Notes: generated from the letters alone by a model not told the origin. A stretch of DNA of 64,000 bases from Flaccisagitta enflata (GCA_965153355.1 OZ231126.1:97526001-97590000); one strand, 5' to 3'; positions 26,958-40,514 are shown, numbered from the stretch's first letter. Translations and numbers: made by a program.

Positions 26958-27713
26958 GTGATTGATTGATTGATTGATTGATAAGAGATCGCGACGGAAC
27001 TATAGTCAACACTGTTTAACAGGGTGTGCAAAATTATCCTTTCAGTGTAAAGTCAGAAACAAGAATTCTTTACTATGATATAAACAATTTTAAACAGGAT
27101 AAAGGTTTTGAGATGAAGAAAGGCAAATGATGATCTAGATCAGCAGCGCTACTCCTTTGTAAGAAATAGAGAGATAAGATAACACACCTCATTTCTTTAA
27201 CAAAATCATTAGTATCCTTATTTACACAGAAACAAACCCCCTTATAACAATACATACCCGACTGGTCTATATATTGCAATAAGCCAATAACTGGATAACC
27301 GAAATGGATAGATCAAGGATTTATTCAACGATCATAAAGTTAGAGCAGTTCTTGGAATGTTGTGAAGAGATATTTCACTCATTTGTATCATTGTTGTTTC
27401 AGAATTAAAAAGATTATTAATTTGAGCCGGGAAGGCTCAGGGCATCATCCAACGGCATTTAGCGACATTCATGTTTAAAAGACTGTATTGATACTGTGGT
27501 AATAACACAAAAAAAAAAACGTCTCTAGTTTTTCAGGCATGGTGGGCCTTTAGATTTAGAAGCATCTTTTAACTAACAATATCACGTGACATGAAATTCA
27601 CATCTTGGAAAAATGAAATTTGAGTCTAAGTCAACAAATTTTAATGCCGATCCGCAGAATAGCACTTATCAATTAATTAAACATTGTTAGCCAAATGGTG
27701 TGGGCCTTTCGCC

Positions 27714-28045
<332 letters not shown>

Positions 28046-28240
28046 TCTCTCTCTCTCTCTCTAACGCAGATGCGGGGAAAAGAATAACATAAGATCAAAA
28101 TTCCAATCCGGAATTCTTCAATTTTTGATTGAAACTCTCCATTGGAGTCGGGCGGGGATTAGTTCTTTTGCGGAAGGGGGGGGAGTGGGGGGAATTGGTT
28201 CTCTTGCGGAGGGGAAAGCTTCTTATACGCAAACATTTGT

Positions 28241-28693
28241 AGACAGGAGTAGTCAAAAATCAAAATAGTATTTTTGACCATTTTCTTGGTTGCGATGCAT
28301 TCATATGTTGGTAAATATGGTCAATCGCGCTTAATTTAACGTTAATTGGCCGTTTTATTTTTGTTTTCATTCAAATTGTCATTTTCATCCGTTAGAAATG
28401 CGAAATTTTGCTTCCAAACAACATTTAATATCATCACCTAAAATGTTGTGAAATTTCAGTCTCTAAGATGCATATGCTTATTCAAATAAGTCGCCCAGAC
28501 TAATTTGCATACTAAAAGACAACCTTTAAAAGGCATTCTGCAGTGAGCTGCAAGGAGAAAATTGTTAAGGTTAACGGCATTCAATCACATCTCTGATTTT
28601 GTTTCTTAGATAAAATTTACAGAAATTTACTGAATTATTCAGGTTTTGATTGACACAAAATAATGTAGTCGAATCAATCCCACTACCGGTGGC
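28241..28693 (-). repeat. Dispersed repeat S (copy 1), inverted relative to copy 2
   Basis: Reverse-complement match to 34537-35055. Shared blocks include GACAACCTTTAAAAGGC, ACTAATTTGCATA, CACATCTCTGATTTTGTTTC and GAGTAGTCAAAAATCAAA. About 0.45 kb, non-coding. The next 580 bp (28694-29275) hold a 139-residue open frame (28700-29119) with no recognisable domain. Confidence 0.75.
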
Positions 28694-29275
28694 TAACATT
28701 TGGACTCTCTCGACTTTAAAAGTCTGAGCAGAAAGCAAAGGCTGTCATTGCAGAATCAACTACAAAGCTGTATTTTCAATCTTGAACTTGTTGGGCGGCG
28801 TAGTTTGATAATCATTTATAATAGATTTTGGCTGTCCCGTTGGCAGTATCCCAGTCTTTTGGAAAATCCAATTCCCATTAAACATATTCGAATGGTGTGC
28901 GAAGACGCACCTAAAAAGACTGATGCGTTTGGTGGTAAAGACGGGGTAGATGCGGCTCACTCGACGACGAGAACCATTGACTTTTTACTCAATACTCATT
29001 TCCTGTTATTCAATGATTGCCTAACCATTCCAAAACGCAAGCTTTTTTGGCTTTTTAGGGTAGTGCTTGTTTTTTTGTTTTTTTGGCTGTTTATTTTTTC
29101 CAGATTTTTCACGTTATGATTGAACTGTTTAGAGACGTCATCGTATGCGTATTAGAAGGTCTGTCTGTCCGTCGGTCCATTGATCGGCCGGACTGGCAGT
29201 TTCGCCTTTTCAAAAATGATTGGGTTAGCAGCAAATGACGCATCTTATTGCTCGATTGGGCCTGTGAGGCCTAAT

Positions 29276-29800
29276 TATCGCAAAAGCGTTAGATGGTCAG
29301 CGGTAACCATGCCCTGCCTAAGTAGGTTGTGATTGAAGTTAAGGGAGGGAGCAGGGCAGCGGCCCCAAAAGGGCTGATGACCTATGCCTTCACACATGAG
29401 GAAATTTCTCCTTCTCCTTCTCCTTCTAGCCTTTGGGCTTAGATTTAGACCTTGGAGCTGGGGTTTTGGGCCTCAGGCCTGGATTTTGTGCTTGAGGCTA
29501 AAATTTGAGCCTCAGGCCTGGATTTTGTTCGTGAAGCTGGGATTCAGGCTTTGAGGCTAGGATTTGGGCCCTGAGGCTGGGATGTGGGCCTTAGGTCAGG
29601 AATTTGGGCAGAATTTGGAAGAATTTTGCCAAATTCTGCCAAACTTTGTTAAATTTAACCAAATTTGGCAATATTTGGCAGAAATTGGCAGAATTTGACG
29701 GAATTTGGGTAGGGAGGCCCGGAGGGGGGGGGGGGTGGACGGAGGAGAAGAAGGAGGAGAAGAAGAAGAAATTTCAAAGCATAGGTCGTCGGCCCAAAAA
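29276..29800 (+). mobile_element. Family B element (copy 2), 3' end truncated
   Basis: It starts TATCGCAAAAGCGTTAGATGG. The first arm ...GCAGCGGCCCCAAAAGGGC... is followed by about 20-bp units (GGGCCTGAGGCTGGGATTTG type) and AATTTGGCAGAA units. The second arm, GAAATTTCAAAGCATAGGTC, breaks off at GGCCC. The arms share AGAAATTT, a variant private to this copy. Confidence 0.8.
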
Positions 29801-30134
29801 CCAGGAATCATCAGGCCTTTAGGGGTAGGATGAATATGCGGAGAGTTTCTCAAGGTGAATAAAGAAAAATTGAAACGTGCATGAGTAAATTTGGGTAATG
29901 TAGTTGATAAGTTGCAGAAGAAGAAGAAGGTGCAGAGGAAAAACCGTAAAGTATTTGATTCCTGATGCCTGATGGATTGATGGTAATGATGAAATGAAAA
30001 GTGCAATCTAAATCGATGAGAGTTGGGTAAAAAGGCAGAGCGAGGTAATTTGGGATTTGAAGATGAAGAAGGTGATCCTTGAAGGCCTCGAAGGTGAAAA
30101 TCGGGTAAGGGTGGAGTTAAAAAGCAAAGACGGA

Positions 30135-30850
30135 ATAGTCGCAAAAGCGTTACATGGTCAGTGGTACCCCATGCCCCTATGTTGGTGTATGTAAGGATGA
30201 GACAGTGAGAGGGGCAGCGGCCCCAGAGGGGCCGATGACCTATGATTCCACATAGGGCAATTTTCTGTTTGTTGACCAATGGGTCTGATTTGAGGTCTGA
30301 GATGCCAGATTTGGGGTCAGAGCTGAAAGGACTGATTTGTGCTTGAGTGGAGGGGACTTGGACAAATGAAGGTTTTAGAAGCTGATTTTGGGGGCTAAGA
30401 TGTCTGATCATTAGTCTTGGAGGTCTGATTCAGGGATTATGAGGCCTGCTTTTTGGCTGGAGAGGCCAGATTTGGGGTCTGACAGGCTTGACTGGGGGTC
30501 TGAGAGGCCTGCATCTAGGTTTGAGAGGCTTCATTTTGGATCTGAGAGGCCCAATTTGTGGTCTGAGAGGTCCAATCTAGGGTCTCAAAGGCAAAATTTG
30601 TGGTCTGAGAGGCTTAATTTGAGGCCAGGAAAGCCTGATTTTGGGTCTGAGAGCCCTGATTTTGGGTCTGAGAGGCCTGATTAGAGATCAGAGAGGCCTA
30701 ATTGGGGCTTATATAGGCTTGATTTTAGGCCTGAGAAGCCTGGTTTGAGGTTTCTGGGGGGGACGGACAGACGGACAGACAGAAACCGGAGAAAATTGCC
30801 CTATGTGGAATCATAGGTCATCGGCCCCGCCGGGGCCGCTGCCCAAAAAG
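30135..30850 (+). mobile_element. Family B element (copy 3)
   Basis: It starts ATAGTCGCAAAAGCGTTACATGG and ends GGGGCCGCTGCCCAAAAAG. The array unit here is GGTCTGAGAGGCCTGATTTG-like (about 30290-30750). The arms carry a copy-specific block, ATTCCACATAGGGCAATTTTC, and its exact complement about 550 bp away. Confidence 0.88.
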
Positions 30851-31108
30851 GGGAAAATGATTTGAGAGGGAGGAGAAGCTGAAGACTCGGCATTTAGAAC
30901 CCCCACAGACTGAAAACGAAATGGGGGTTGACTTTTTTTTTTTTGTTTTTTTTTTTTTCAGATTGTGTTTAAGTGGTACGTGGAGAAGGGAAAGAAATTG
31001 AATAAGAAATGAAATCTGGCATCTATCATTAGCTAATTAGACAGAATCACCGAGTGAACTTGGAGTTAACGAAAATTCAATATATATTCCTAACGTCTAT
31101 CGACAGTT

Positions 31109-31313
<205 letters not shown>

Positions 31314-31636
31314 AGTCTATCAGAAAGTCGGAAGCTCAGTTGTATTAACTAGAAAGTGCTGAAGATCATTGGACAAGATTTCAGCGGCGTATTGGAGTGT
31401 TTTTAACAGTAATCTTGTACAAGTGTGTACCGAGATAAAACAAACGATAGACATTTGACTTATGAACCCTCACAATTTCTTGCATTCACAAAATCCTTTT
31501 AGAACATTCTTTTTGGATTTTCTTTCTGGCAAGATGAATGCAGATTGTGATTATTACGATAAATATTTCATAACTGGTTTATTTTTCGCGCTCCAGATAA
31601 GAATCTTGAGACGTGAAGACGAGTGAGAGGGAGAGG

Positions 31637-31735
<99 letters not shown>

Positions 31736-32199
31736 TTTCGCCATCTTTGGGCCATCTTGTTTTTGCTGCGGCTGCCCCCTGTAGGAAAAGTAAACTCTCT
31801 CGTTCTAGCTTTTAACTTATCAGTCTCACATGTAACCTCTTTATTTTTCTAATGCATTGCTCAGTAATGATGGAAACACAAGAGAAAAGAAAAGGAGGAG
31901 GAGCAAACCGGACGAATGGTGGTGGGTGGTTGGTGGCCGGGTGGGGGGGGGGGTGGTAAGGGTAACGTAGCGCGTAGTGGCTGTTGCATGGGTGTAGTCA
32001 GTTTGGCGTTGCAACAACGTGTAGGTAATCTTTGACTTTGAATGGATGGTTAGCTGTTTCTGTTTTTTTTTAAATGTGATGAATATGTACTTTCGTTTTT
32101 TTTGAAAGATATTGCCAAAAGTTTTGTTCACTGATGATGAGTGCTTAGGCAATAAGAACAGGCGCTAGTTCCTTTATATCCAGACACAAGGCAAAGGGA

Positions 32200-32420
32200 A
32201 AGAAACATTAACCCGAATATTACGCGAAGATAAACTAGCATTAACCCTGATAGCCTACAAGTGTAATCAAGTGGCATCAACTTTGACACGCACCAACCAA
32301 TCAAGTGACATTAACCCTGATGCCAACCAATAAACTGAAATTAATCCAGTTGCCACCCAATGAAGTGACATTAACCCTGATGCCTCAACCAATCAAGTGA
32401 CATTAACCCTGATGCCTCGC
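32200..32420. repeat. Minisatellite of about 35-40 bp
   Basis: Four to five imperfect units around CAAGTGACATTAACCCTGAT followed by GCC...CCAAT. Confidence 0.8.
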
Positions 32421-32945
32421 CCACCCAATCGCACGGCTCGATGACTTCCACCATCCGACCTTAATTGAATTAGTATCATACGCAGTTGATGGCATGCACA
32501 AACGTGTGCACAAAGGTGTGCGTTTGCGTGTGTGCGTGCGTGAGTGCGTGCGTGCGTGCTTGCGTGAGTGTGTGCGTGTGAAGCGGGAATTCAATTTTAA
32601 GGTGCTCTACATCCTTCTCGTAATAACTCCTCACTCCCATTTCATTTTACAATGCCATTCTTCGATCTCCCACTTCCTCATCAGGCATCACATAACTCGA
32701 ATTTGAACTAATTCCCCTTCCCAACCTACAACTTTCTAGAGATCACGTCCTTCTCTTTGTGATTACTAACCTCTTTACAGCCCTATTTACCATTCACCTG
32801 ACCTCACATTTATTAACCTCCCCTCTTAAAGGCGGCCTCTCTTCCCACTTCGCGTTATTCTATCCCCCATCAATTCCACTTCCCCCCCCCCCGATTCTCA
32901 CTCCTCCACATTGCACTCTTCTTTTGCATTTTGTTTCTCTTTTAG

Positions 32946-33123
32946 GTCTGCGCCATCTGTGGACTCAATTGAGTTAAGGCAGAGCGATATCAGCGCCGCT
33001 TTTCCTTCTATCGGCCGCAAGAGAGAAACTCCATTGAACAAAACAAACAAAAAGCCAAAAGCGCGCGGCGACGACCAAGACGAAAATAGTGACGATGATG
33101 ACGATAGGGACGATACCATATAA
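32946..33123 (+). CDS. Candidate terminal exon, acidic C-terminus (partial, unknown protein)
   Basis: A pyrimidine-rich acceptor (GTTTCTCTTTTAG) precedes 32946. The open frame then runs to TAA at 33121-33123. The peptide reads SAPSVDSIELRQSDISAAFP, then a basic stretch with GRKRE and NKKPKAR that could be a nuclear signal, then an acidic Asp-rich tail ending DDTI. Composition and the acceptor favour a real exon over chance, but no domain is present. No upstream exon was found: the 5 kb before it is repeats. The + strand GC content is higher than in the surrounding DNA. It could also be a pseudogene fragment. Confidence 0.35.
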
Positions 33124-33447
33124 CACAACCAAGACCAAATACATTTGCTTCTCTATGGGCTGGATCAGTGACGGTAAGATTCTTACCAATTGCTCGGGCG
33201 AGGCTAATGCCCATAAACGCCAAAAATTTTCATGACAAGAGAGAAAATGGGATTTATTGGAAAACCAAAAGGACGATATGGATGGGGCTGCCATCCCTAC
33301 ACCCTACTTACAGCAATTTACAGAGTGGCACATGTGAAAGGCCAGGTTACAATTAGTTAAGGGTTCAAACTCTGAAAAAGTAAAGGTTGGACAGTTTCCA
33401 GTACAGGCAATCATTCATTTTCATTTCAGACTGAATAGAGGGATTGC

Positions 33448-34009
<562 letters not shown>

Positions 34010-34122
34010 GGATGATGGACATGGATGATAGCTGCTGTGGAGAATATGTGGTGTGTTGGGTGGGGAGATTCTGATTGGTGACTGGGGGTGAGTGGTGACT
34101 GGTAAGTGGGGGTGTTGATGGT

Positions 34123-34424
34123 AACAAGCCCAAGAGGGCAACAGTCGCGTGCGTCTGGAAATGAAAAACAGTAGAGCAAAGACATGTTAAAATGTTAAAA
34201 AATGTTAAAAAGTGTCAAGAAGATTATGAAATGTTAGAAAACGTAATTTTTTTAGAAATGTTAAATGAAGTTAAAAAATATAAAAGAATGTTAAAAAATG
34301 TTAAAAATGTTAAAACATGTTAAGAAACGTTAAAACGATCAAAAATTTAGAAATATTTGTTACGGATGGACGGACGGACCGACCAACAGACCAAGGTGTA
34401 GAGTCGCCTGCACGCGACTAAAAA
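34123..34424 (+). mobile_element. Family A element, complete 302-bp copy
   Basis: Head AACAAGCCCAAGAGGGCAAC then AGTCGCGTGCG. Tandem AATGTTAAAA decamers lie at about 34185-34330, then a (GGAC) tract, then the hairpin AGTCGCCTGCACGCGACT (34402-34419) and AAAAA. The sub-terminal arms AGTCGCGTGC and GCACGCGACT are perfect complements. Confidence 0.92.
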
Positions 34425-34536
34425 TGGGTGATTAGATATTGAGGAAGTCTAACTGGGATAGATGATGGAGAGAAGACTTCAAATGCAACAGTTGAGTGAG
34501 GCATAAGACTAATGACTCAGAATACGGCCAGTGATT

Positions 34537-35055
34537 GCCACCGGGAGTGGGATCGATTCGACTATATCATTTTTTTGTCAACGAAAACCTCAATATTCCG
34601 GTAACTTTCTGTAGCTTTTTTCTAGGAAACAAAATCAGAGATGTGATTGAAAGCCGTTTACCTTATTGATTTTCTCCCTGCGGCTTAGTGCAGCAGGCCT
34701 TTTAAAGGTTGTCTTTTCTTATGCAAATTAGTCTGAGCGACTAATTTGCATAAGCATATGCATCTAAGTGACTTTCAAATTTCACAACATTTCAGGTGAT
34801 GGTAGTAGATGTTGTTTGGAAGAACAGTCTCAGTTTCAGTTCGAATTTCACATTTCTAAGGGAGGATTATGACGATTTTACTGAAAACAGAAATAAAATA
34901 GCCAATAAACGTTTAATTAAGTGCAATTAACCATATTTGCCAACATCCCCATGAGAAAAAATCGCTTGATAGCACATTTCTAGATTCATATGAGCGCAAC
35001 GCAACCGAAAAAATGGTCAAAAATACATTTTTGATGTTTGACTACTCCTGGCTAC
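34537..35055 (+). repeat. Dispersed repeat S (copy 2)
   Basis: Inverted relative to 28241-28693. It starts TGCCACCGGGAGTGGGATCG and ends near TTTGACTACTCCTGGCTACC. Non-coding. Confidence 0.75.
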
Positions 35056-35520
35056 CAGTGAATATTTCAATTGATGATTCGAACTTTAGTATAGATAGTA
35101 AACTCTCGTCTTATTCGCTTCTGATCGTTTCGTTCTCGCTAAGAAAGTAATTAAAACAACGGGATCCTCCTTGTATTTGGCGACGGAAGTATGAAACTGG
35201 GCGAATCTGCGCGTAAGGAGCAAGGGCAATAACATAATTGTTGATTTTTTAGCATTGATACAGGCCAATGCGTTTGTGAGCCATTTCATGCTGAGGTCTT
35301 ATTGTAGGTTGATTACCAAAATTCTTAGGTAATGGAATCTTTTGCCCATCTGTCGGCGACATTTGATGTTTCCACAAAATAAGCGCGAATTCGTAACAAC
35401 TCGTCCATCAGTGGGCAGTGGCCCTTCATTTCTGGCTTTTGGTTGAAGACGCGGGAGATTCTTTTGGGATTCTTCGGTCGGCGGTCACAATATGTTGTCC
35501 AGGTGCCTACGCCGTTGCAG

Positions 35521-35730
<210 letters not shown>

Positions 35731-35808
35731 AGTTGTTCTTCTGCAAATGAAAGAGTAGACACACATATAGATAGCAGAAGATCAAAGTAAAGATCTCAAT
35801 GGAATGTG

Positions 35809-36185
35809 TTTTTAGTCGCGTGAACGCGACTCTAGAAGCCGCTATGTCGGTCGGTCGGTCGGTCTGTTGGTCGGTCTGTTGGTCCGTCACATTTTTGAAA
35901 TATAGCTTTTGTCTTCATTTTAAAGGTACTTAAGGGTACTTTAGAGTACTTAGAGGTGCTTTAGGGTACTTTAGGGTACTTTAGGGTACTTAAGGGTACT
36001 ATAGGTATTAAAGGTACTATGGGGTACTTTAAGTATTTTAGGGTATTTTAGGGTACTTTAGGGTACATTAGGTACTTTAGGGTACTTAAAGGTAATTTAA
36101 GTACTTTATTCTAATTCATTACCTTATTACCTTTATTACCTATATTACCTTTATTACCACGCGACTAAGGTTTGTTGACCTTGTT
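35809..36185 (-). mobile_element. Family A element with GGGTACTTTA decamers
   Basis: Hairpin AGTCGCGTGAACGCGACT (35814-35831), (GGTC)n, then about 18 units of TTTAGGGTAC-like decamers (35925-36110). The minus-strand head is AACAAGGTCAACAAACC followed by TTAGTCGCGTG, which pairs perfectly with CACGCGACTAA at the other end. Confidence 0.92.
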
Positions 36186-36408
36186 TTCAATGGCAACAAT
36201 TCACGTACAACAGAAAATCATCAGATAACAATACGTTACAGTGGCAATAACAATCGTCAATATGCTTCTCACAGCCATCGCACACAATGATAATGACGGG
36301 ATATTTCAAGCGAGTTTTAAAAACACGGAAGCTAATTAAACCATAAGTCCCAGATTAGTCAAGACACAGCCAACGCCCACGCACTCTACTCATGCCCACG
36401 CTGCACAT

Positions 36409-36740
36409 CTACCCCGCTAATCTGAACCCACCACCCCCGCACACCCGACACCCCACCTCCCGACACCTAAAAGCCCCATAATCAGTCAGAAACCCCACCC
36501 TTGACCCCCTCTTAAACGCCCCCAGAGACGCCACACCTCTCTGCACCTCCGACAGTGAGGCCCACTCCTTGGGGACCCTGTAGCCCAGAGACCGGTGGTC
36601 CCTGGTCGAGATATAAAGCCCCGTCCTAGCCGACCTCGTACCATACCCATGGACACCCTCAGTCCTGTCCAGCGTAGCTGCCTGGTTATCTGGTAGCCCA
36701 CCATTCCAGAATCGCCAGGCGTGGACCCTGTTTATTGGAA
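36409..36740 (-). pseudogene. Non-LTR retrotransposon reverse-transcriptase C-terminal tail
   Basis: On the minus strand a frame runs from about 36740 to a stop at 36409-36411. It reads in order INRVHAWRFWNGGLP, GVHGYGTRSARTGLY, GYRVPKEWASL, VASLGAFKRGSRVGFL and TDYGAF. This is the familiar sequence of conserved blocks at the C-terminus of LINE-type reverse transcriptases (H-x-Y/TRS motif, then a P-x-x-W-x-x-L block, then FKR). The catalytic YxDD domain is absent, so it is a 5'-truncated, inactive remnant. The segment is GC-rich relative to its surroundings, which fits retained coding composition. Clade within the LINEs is not resolved. Confidence 0.78.
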
Positions 36741-36977
36741 AAGAATGAGAACTTAGGAACGAGATAATCTTTTGTAGCCCATGGATTACAAGTAAAACAA
36801 TTAGTAGTGGTTGTTAGGCTAGAATCTTTAATGCAGTGAATTTTAAGATGGATAAGACGCTGTGATAGTTCATTATTTGTCTGTCTTCAACTGCTCTCTA
36901 GTCTTTTCTCAAACTGAAAGGGCTTTACCATCAGCCTTACGTTTGGTTTTCATTGCAGAGAGCGTGAGAGAAAGCTT

Positions 36978-37340
36978 GAATTGTTTGGAAAAAAGTCGGG
37001 ATTCGAAGATTCGAAGACTTTTTGAGTTCCGCGAAGAAAAGTTGTTTTCTCTTTTTCTCATGGGGTGTTTGAGGAAGTTAATAAGCTTTTGGGGCTGAAT
37101 GAAACTTCGCACGAAATTAATAGCTGAGAAAGAGCTGATTTTACTCTTTGGGATGGCGCCAAGCAGAATATTGTGTGATCAATAGTTTTCGTGCTATGAT
37201 TTTTTGAATATTTTTTTTCTCCGCATTTTTCGCCCTTTTCCCAAAAATGAGGAATGAAGTTAGCTGAAGTCTATTTGAACTTTGAAATGTCCCTGGTGAT
37301 GATTGTGCATGCTGGCAGCAAAGTCACTCTCTTATTTCAA
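36978..37340. repeat. Dispersed repeat R (copy 1), both insertion sites empty
   Basis: Contains GAAAAGTTGTTTTCTC|TTTTTCTCATGG and GTTTTCGTGC|TATGATTTTT, where the bars mark sites that are occupied in copy 2 by a Family B element and a Tigger-like element. It serves as an internal pre-insertion reference. Confidence 0.88.
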
Positions 37341-37564
37341 TTTCGGACTCTATTAGAGGCTTTGTCCGTCAGTCCATCCGTTGGTCTGTTGGTCCCTCTG
37401 TCCGTCCAAGTGGAATAGTGAAAAAACAAGCGGTCTAGGGGTGTGGTGTGGGGTGTGGATGGGGGTTGGATACCCCTGTCTGAGACAATATTGTTTGGAA
37501 AAAAGTCGAAGTTCAAAGATTCAAAGACTCTTTGAGTTACGCGAAGAAAAATTGTTTTCCCTTT

Positions 37565-38129
37565 AGGGCAGGAGCCCCAAAAGGGTCGATGACCTATGCT
37601 ATCACACATATGGGGGATTTTCTCCTCCTCCTACGTCCCTCCCTCAAATCCCAGTCTCGAGGCCCAAATTCCAGTTTTGAGGCCCAAATCCCAGTCTTGA
37701 GGCCCAAATCACGGCCTCAAGGCCCAAATCCTAGCCTCAAGGCCTGATTTAAGCCTGGAGGCCCAGATTTTAGTCTTGAAGCCCAAATCTCAGCCTCAAG
37801 GTCGAAATCTCAGCCAAGAGGCACAGATCCCGGTCTTGAGGCCGAAATCTCAGCCTCCAGGCTAGGATTTAGGCCTTGAAGCTAGGAATTGGGCCTTGAG
37901 GCGGAGATTTGGGCCTCAAGACTGGGATTTGGGCCTCGAGATTGGAATTTGGGCCTCGAGACTGGGATTTGAGGGGGAGGGGTGGAGGAGGAGGAGAAAA
38001 TCCTCCATGTGTGTGAAAGCATAGATCATCGACCCCTTTGGGGCCGCTGCCCTGCTCCCCTTTAACTTCAACCACAACCTACTTACGCAGGGCATGGGTA
38101 CCGCTGACCATCTAACACTTTTGCGACTA
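37565..38129 (-). mobile_element. Family B element (copy 4), exact edges known
   Basis: Minus orientation: AGGGCAGGAGCCCC at the left, TTTTGCGACTA at the right. The array units are GAGGCCCAAATCCCAGTCTC-like. The occupied site has three Ts on each side and the empty site has five, so it inserted within a T-run with no, or at most a 1-bp, duplication. The arms share the copy-specific GGATTTTCTCC. Confidence 0.92.
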
Positions 38130-38272
38130 TTTCTCATGAGGCGTTTGTGGAAGTCGGTGCTTTTTGGGGGCCGAACGAGACTACGCATGAAATTAATAGC
38201 TAAGAAAGAGCTAATTCTCCTCTTTCAGATGACGCCAAGCAGAATTCTGTGCAATCGATAGTTACGGGGCTA

Positions 38273-40218
38273 CAGTGGACTACCGCCTTTTCGTCACCTG
38301 ATTTAACGACATTTTGGATTTAACATCCAGGTTTCTTTGGTCTAGAATTTTTGCAGGCTTTTGTAGTATTAATTTTATCTGATTTAACGACACCTGATAT
38401 AACATCCAAACCTGATTTAAAGTCGCTGTTTCCAGGTATCTTAAAAAAATTTTCCTGATTTAGTGGCATTGACATTTCAATTTAGTCATGTGATTTATTT
38501 TTACTTAAGGATTTTCATTCAGGCTTTTATTGATTTCAAAATTGATAAAAGATATATTATGATAATCTAAGACCTTTAATGTAAATGTGACAAATCTAGC
38601 AAAGGGATCTATGAACAAAAAGAATAAAATATCATCAGTAAAGAAACATTTTATTGAAAAGATCTTAATCAAAATTTAATTTTTTCAGTGATATTTTATA
38701 TCTTCCAAATAATTCATGATATCTTGAACTTATTCTTTTACATAACACTGTTGAGTTTTTATGAGGCTACATTTGTCTGTCTTTCTGTTTGTCTGTTTTT
38801 CTTTCTCTCTGTTTTTCTGTAGTTCTGTCTGTCTTTTTCTATGTTTGTCTGTTGGCCATTTGCACAAATACTTGAATAATAACTACAACAATTGATTGGA
38901 CACTAATACTAGCCTTAGTTGCATAGTCGTAAAGCTGTTTATATCAATTACTGGGTGTTCAATCTCCACTGGGAAAAAGTATTAAGCTTTTACTCTCAGA
39001 TGCTTCTTCTCCATGACCTGGAATTGATTTTTTTTATGTAGTACTATGTTTGACGTTTTTTGTATCAAAATTTCATTTTTCTGTGTCAAAAATTTTGTTC
39101 ACAACATCAATTTGAAGTAAAACAAGAATTCATGGCTGAAGCTCAATTTATCCAATGGTCATCAAACTCATTGTTTTCATATTTTTTTTCCTTCTTTATC
39201 AGGTTGAGCTACAAATGTCAAATAAGTCTTAAAATAAAGATGTATTATGAAATTTGTTAAAAATATCTTCAACTAATACCAATCTGACATTTGTTGCTAA
39301 ATCTAATGAAAAATAAGAGCAAACCAAAGAAAAACAATTCTGATGAGTTAAGGTTAAATTGAGCTACAGGGTGTTTCACATCAAATGATATATAAGAAAA
39401 GGATGTCATTCTTCTTCTGGAAATGATAAAACAATTCTGAAAAAAGATTCATAGAGCTCTTAAGCTCCGATTTTTTATGTAAATTTTTCATTAACCTATG
39501 TCAAGTAGTTTGGCTACAATAAAGATTTGAAGTAAAATGAATATTTACAGCCAATGCCTTTTTTTTCTGAAATTTATTTCTTTACATTGTTCTCATTTCT
39601 TAACGGTTTGGGCTACAGATCCCAGATTGGTCTCAAATTAAAGATTTTCAAATTTTCTTTCATTTGAGTCCAATCTGGCGACTGTGGCTCTTACCGTTTA
39701 GAAATGAGAGCGCTTAAAGAAAAAATTCAAAGATGGAAAAAGCCTTGACTGAAAATGTTCATTTTTCTTCAAATCTTTATTGAGGCCAAACTACTTGACC
39801 TAGACCAATGAAATTTTTACATGAAAAATCGGAGTTTAAGAGCTCTTTGAATCTATTTTCAGAATTGTTTCATCATTTTTAGAAGCAGAATGACATCGTT
39901 TTCTTATATATCATTTGATGTGAAACACCCTGTACATTTGACAATGTTTCTTTTACTTCAAATTGATGTGGTGGACAAAATATATGACACAGACCAATAA
40001 AATTTTGACACAAAAAATTTCAGACATAGTACTACATACAAAATTCAATTCCAGGTCATTGAGAAGAAGCGTCTGAGAGTAAAAGCTTAATTCTTTTTCC
40101 AAGTCCAGATTGAACACCCGGTAAAGAAAATTGGAAATTCAATTTAACAACATTCGGATTTAACAACCAAAAATCCCCAGTCCCTCCAGGGATAAATGGT
40201 TAAATCGGGTTTCCCCTG
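38273..40218. mobile_element. Tigger/pogo-like non-autonomous element, TA duplication
   Basis: The ends are CAGTGGACTACCGCC and the complement of CAGGGGAAACCCGATTTAAC, with repeated GATTTAACGACATT-type subterminal sequence. TA flanks both sides (38271-38272, 40219-40220). The CAGT/CAGG terminus, TTTAAC repeats and TA duplication fit pogo/Tigger. The interior has a long hairpin (39369-39640 against about 39650-39935) and outer arms (38940-39130 against 39950-40125). No transposase frame. Confidence 0.88.
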
Positions 40219-40510
40219 TATGAACTTTTGAATCTTTTTTTATTTTTCCGCATTTTTGCGTTTTTCCCAAAGATCAATATTTTTCATTGATCCTTATTTT
40301 GGGCTCTCTGTAACATAAAAGATATGTCCAGATATTACGCATATTGACTCTGACTTATATGACGCTAGCATACTCACAAGGCCCTTTTCCATATTTTTCA
40401 GTTTGGGTATAGTGAGGGATATTGTTCCACCTATCATAAAAGATATGTCCAGATATTACGCATATTGACTCTGACTTATATGACGCTAGCTTTTTATCCT
40501 GCTTGCTCAA

Positions 40511-40514
<4 letters not shown>

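Larger units (their letters stand above)
37491..40490. repeat. Dispersed repeat R (copy 2), split by two transposons
   Basis: The three pieces 37491-37564, 38130-38270 and 40221-40490 are collinear with copy 1. The interruptions are Family B (37565-38129) and the Tigger-like element (38273-40218). The 3' end holds a 56-bp direct duplication (40313-40368 and 40434-40489). Confidence 0.88.

Noticed and set aside
28700-29119. 139-residue frame MDSLDFKSLSRKQRLSLQNQ...
   Set aside because: It ends in a low-complexity Phe/Leu-rich run, and no domain or splice context was found.
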